64,000 bases of DNA from Natrarchaeobius halalkaliphilus (lineage in GTDB: Archaea; Halobacteriota; Halobacteria; Halobacteriales; Natrialbaceae), in the NCBI RefSeq assembly GCF_003841485.1, contig NZ_REFY01000002.1:124001-188000 (forward strand). The letters run 5' to 3'. Below are positions 62,716 through 64,000 of this stretch, piece by piece; positions within the stretch are counted from its first letter, which is position 1, and the number at the start of each line of letters is the position of its first letter. A program made the translations under genes and the position numbers. The notes beneath the pieces are model-generated. The model was not told the DNA's origin and ran no database searches. It saw only the letters and a program-made list of their open reading frames with translations.

Positions 62716-64000
62716 TCACCGGCGGGAACGGACGCGATCCGCGCCGATTTTCGCCGCCTTCAGCGCCGGATAGACGCCGTTGTACACTCGAGTCGGCGCG
62801 TTTCTCGCACCCGCACGGAACAGCCGGTGTGACAGCGGCGGTCGGGAATCCGCGACGAGTTCGTCGAGGTCGGCCTCTACGAGCCACTCGAAAAACGCCG
62901 CCTCGTTTTCGGAGGACGGTTCAGTCTCCCGAACCCGGTCTCTGATGTCGCCCCACATGTGGCGTTCGTCCTGACCGAGCACCCACTCGCCGGAGTCGAG
63001 GGCGGCTCGGATTTCGTCGTAGTCGCCGTCCGCGAAGGGGTAGCCGTGGGCCGTCGGCTCGAGTCCGGCGAGACGGAGTCCGACGGCGGTTCGGTAGCAC
63101 TTCTCGCACTCGCCGCAGTTGCCGTCCATCCGGACGTTACAGGTCTGAAGCTCGAGTTCCGGAGTCGACGTCCCGACGTAGTCCGCGATGAGGTCGAGTC
63201 GCTCCTGTCGCGTCAGGTCGTATGCGTCGTGGTGACAGCGCGTTCCCGTCCAGCGGACGTGATCGTCGATGTCCGGTCGCGAGCCCCACTCGAGGTCGAT
63301 TCCGTCCCAGTGAGTCGCGGCGACGAGGAGGTCGTCGACGCCCCGAACGTAGGCCATCGGCGCACAGAGGCCGAGCAGGCCGAGGCCGTGGCCGACGGAG
63401 CTGTACCAGGCACCGTCGACGTGGCGCTTGTAGTGTGCGAGTAACATCGGATGATCGAGCGCCGAGAGGACGTTCGATTCGATGAAGGCCGTCTCGAGGT
63501 CGCGTTCGTCTGCGAACGAGGAGACGCGCGCCCGCAGGTCGTTCCACTTCTCGTCGTCGGACGGGTCGGGTGTGATCGTCCACCCACGGACGCTCACGAG
63601 CGTGGGCCGTTCCTCGCGGTGACGGACGTACGAACACGTCGAATCCACGCCGCCGGTAAACAGCAGGGCGCTCTTCGGATCGCTCGTCGAACCGCCGGCA
63701 GCTTCGCCAGCTGATGCGCCGGGTTGGGACGACATCTCCGGATCGATCGTCCGTCGTGCGTAGAGCGTCCCGCCCTCGAGAAAATCGTACATCGAGAGCA
63801 GCGAGGCCTTGACGTCTTCGAGCGCGCGGGCGAAGGCGGCGTCGACCTCGTCGACGTAGACGTCAGCCCCGTTCGCCCACGCGACGGGACAGACGTTGGC
63901 GAGGACGGGAATCGCGAGGATGCCTTCGGGAACGTCTTCGATCGAGCGGTCGTAGTCGATCCTGAACGGGTCGCCCGTGACGAACCGCTCGAGGTCGGCC
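62716..64000 (-). CDS. PP-loop ATPase-like protein of glycan loci (5' end outside window)
   Basis: The frame is open to the window edge, so the N-terminus is missing; at least 427 residues are visible. After VLANVCPVAWANGADVYVDE and a helical stretch comes a PP-loop, LLFTGGVDSTCSYVRH. Near the C-terminal third, CNVRMDGNCGECEKCYRT carries a CxxCxxC-type site likely to bind zinc. PP-loop proteins adenylate a substrate (as QueC or asparagine synthase do); the one here is unknown. Its place beside glycan genes suggests modification of a surface sugar. Confidence 0.75.
   Translation of the reverse strand, partial: ADLERFVTGDPFRIDYDRSIEDVPEGILAIPVLANVCPVAWANGADVYVDEVDAAFARALEDVKASLLSMYDFLEGGTLYARRTIDPEMSSQPGASAGEAAGGSTSDPKSALLFTGGVDSTCSYVRHREERPTLVSVRGWTITPDPSDDEKWNDLRARVSSFADERDLETAFIESNVLSALDHPMLLAHYKRHVDGAWYSSVGHGLGLLGLCAPMAYVRGVDDLLVAATHWDGIDLEWGSRPDIDDHVRWTGTRCHHDAYDLTRQERLDLIADYVGTSTPELELQTCNVRMDGNCGECEKCYRTAVGLRLAGLEPTAHGYPFADGDYDEIRAALDSGEWVLGQDERHMWGDIRDRVRETEPSSENEAAFFEWLVEADLDELVADSRPPLSHRLFRAGARNAPTRVYNGVYPALKAAKIGADRVRSRR

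Noticed and set aside
1-64000. CRISPR arrays, rRNA genes, complete insertion sequences, prophage genes or a replication origin
   Set aside because: No regularly spaced repeats, rRNA sequence, transposase, phage structural gene or orc1/cdc6 gene was found.

Overview
The window is chromosomal DNA of a halophilic archaeon. The DNA is GC-rich, the predicted proteins are strongly acidic, and the families are archaeal or haloarchaeal (mevalonate kinase with isopentenyl phosphate kinase, TmcA, HalX response regulator, L7Ae/S28e/L24e, PyrB/PyrI, DUF1616). Many genes look leaderless, with a TATA-like box about 27 bases before the start codon. The genus cannot be fixed from sequence alone; a member of the Natrialbaceae would fit.

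Region 1 (1-15.3 kb) is mostly housekeeping. It starts with the end of a regulator, an alpha/beta hydrolase, a LolA-like lipid-sorting protein and ThiR. Then comes the isoprenoid/RNA cluster mvk-ipk ... rnj-idsA ... gltX, interrupted by a lipoprotein, an amino-acid permease with universal-stress domains, and a HicAB toxin-antitoxin pair. Region 2 (15.3-22.2 kb) carries a secreted carboxypeptidase-regulatory-like protein, small zinc and membrane proteins, an SDR enzyme, tmcA and the ribosomal operon rpl7ae-rps28e-rpl24e-ndk. Region 3 (22.3-32.2 kb) is signalling-rich: a wHTH protein, an MFS transporter, a degenerate PAS/GAF kinase, a HalX regulator, purL, and a KaiC-like ATPase next to a histidine kinase. 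Region 4 (32.2-45.5 kb) is metabolic and informational: thioredoxin, cysteine synthase, thiI, metK, a CYTH protein, an FKBP isomerase, pyrB-pyrI and several small regulators.

Region 5 (about 45.2 kb to the window end) is a surface-polysaccharide or protein-glycosylation locus. Its core is a translationally coupled operon of acetyltransferase, aminotransferase, 3-dehydrogenase, 6-dehydrogenase and glycosyltransferase. That is the enzyme set for a diacetamido-uronic acid nucleotide sugar. Around it lie DUF1616, DUF354, GT4, SDR, DUF362, a second Gfo/Idh enzyme, a polysaccharide deacetylase, an alkaline-phosphatase-fold enzyme and a PP-loop protein running off the end.

Two patterns stand out. 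First, a short motif close to ATAACAAAGCG lies upstream of all seven glycan transcription units whose 5' end is in view and of the adjacent PadR-type regulator; it is either the operator of a local regulon or an unusual promoter element. Second, an 82-bp palindromic repeat (three intact copies, plus degenerate copies) sits just downstream of gene ends, and in three cases its outermost TGA/TCA is the stop codon of the neighbouring gene. Structured leaders before rpl7ae (kink-turn-like) and rnj suggest RNA-level autoregulation.
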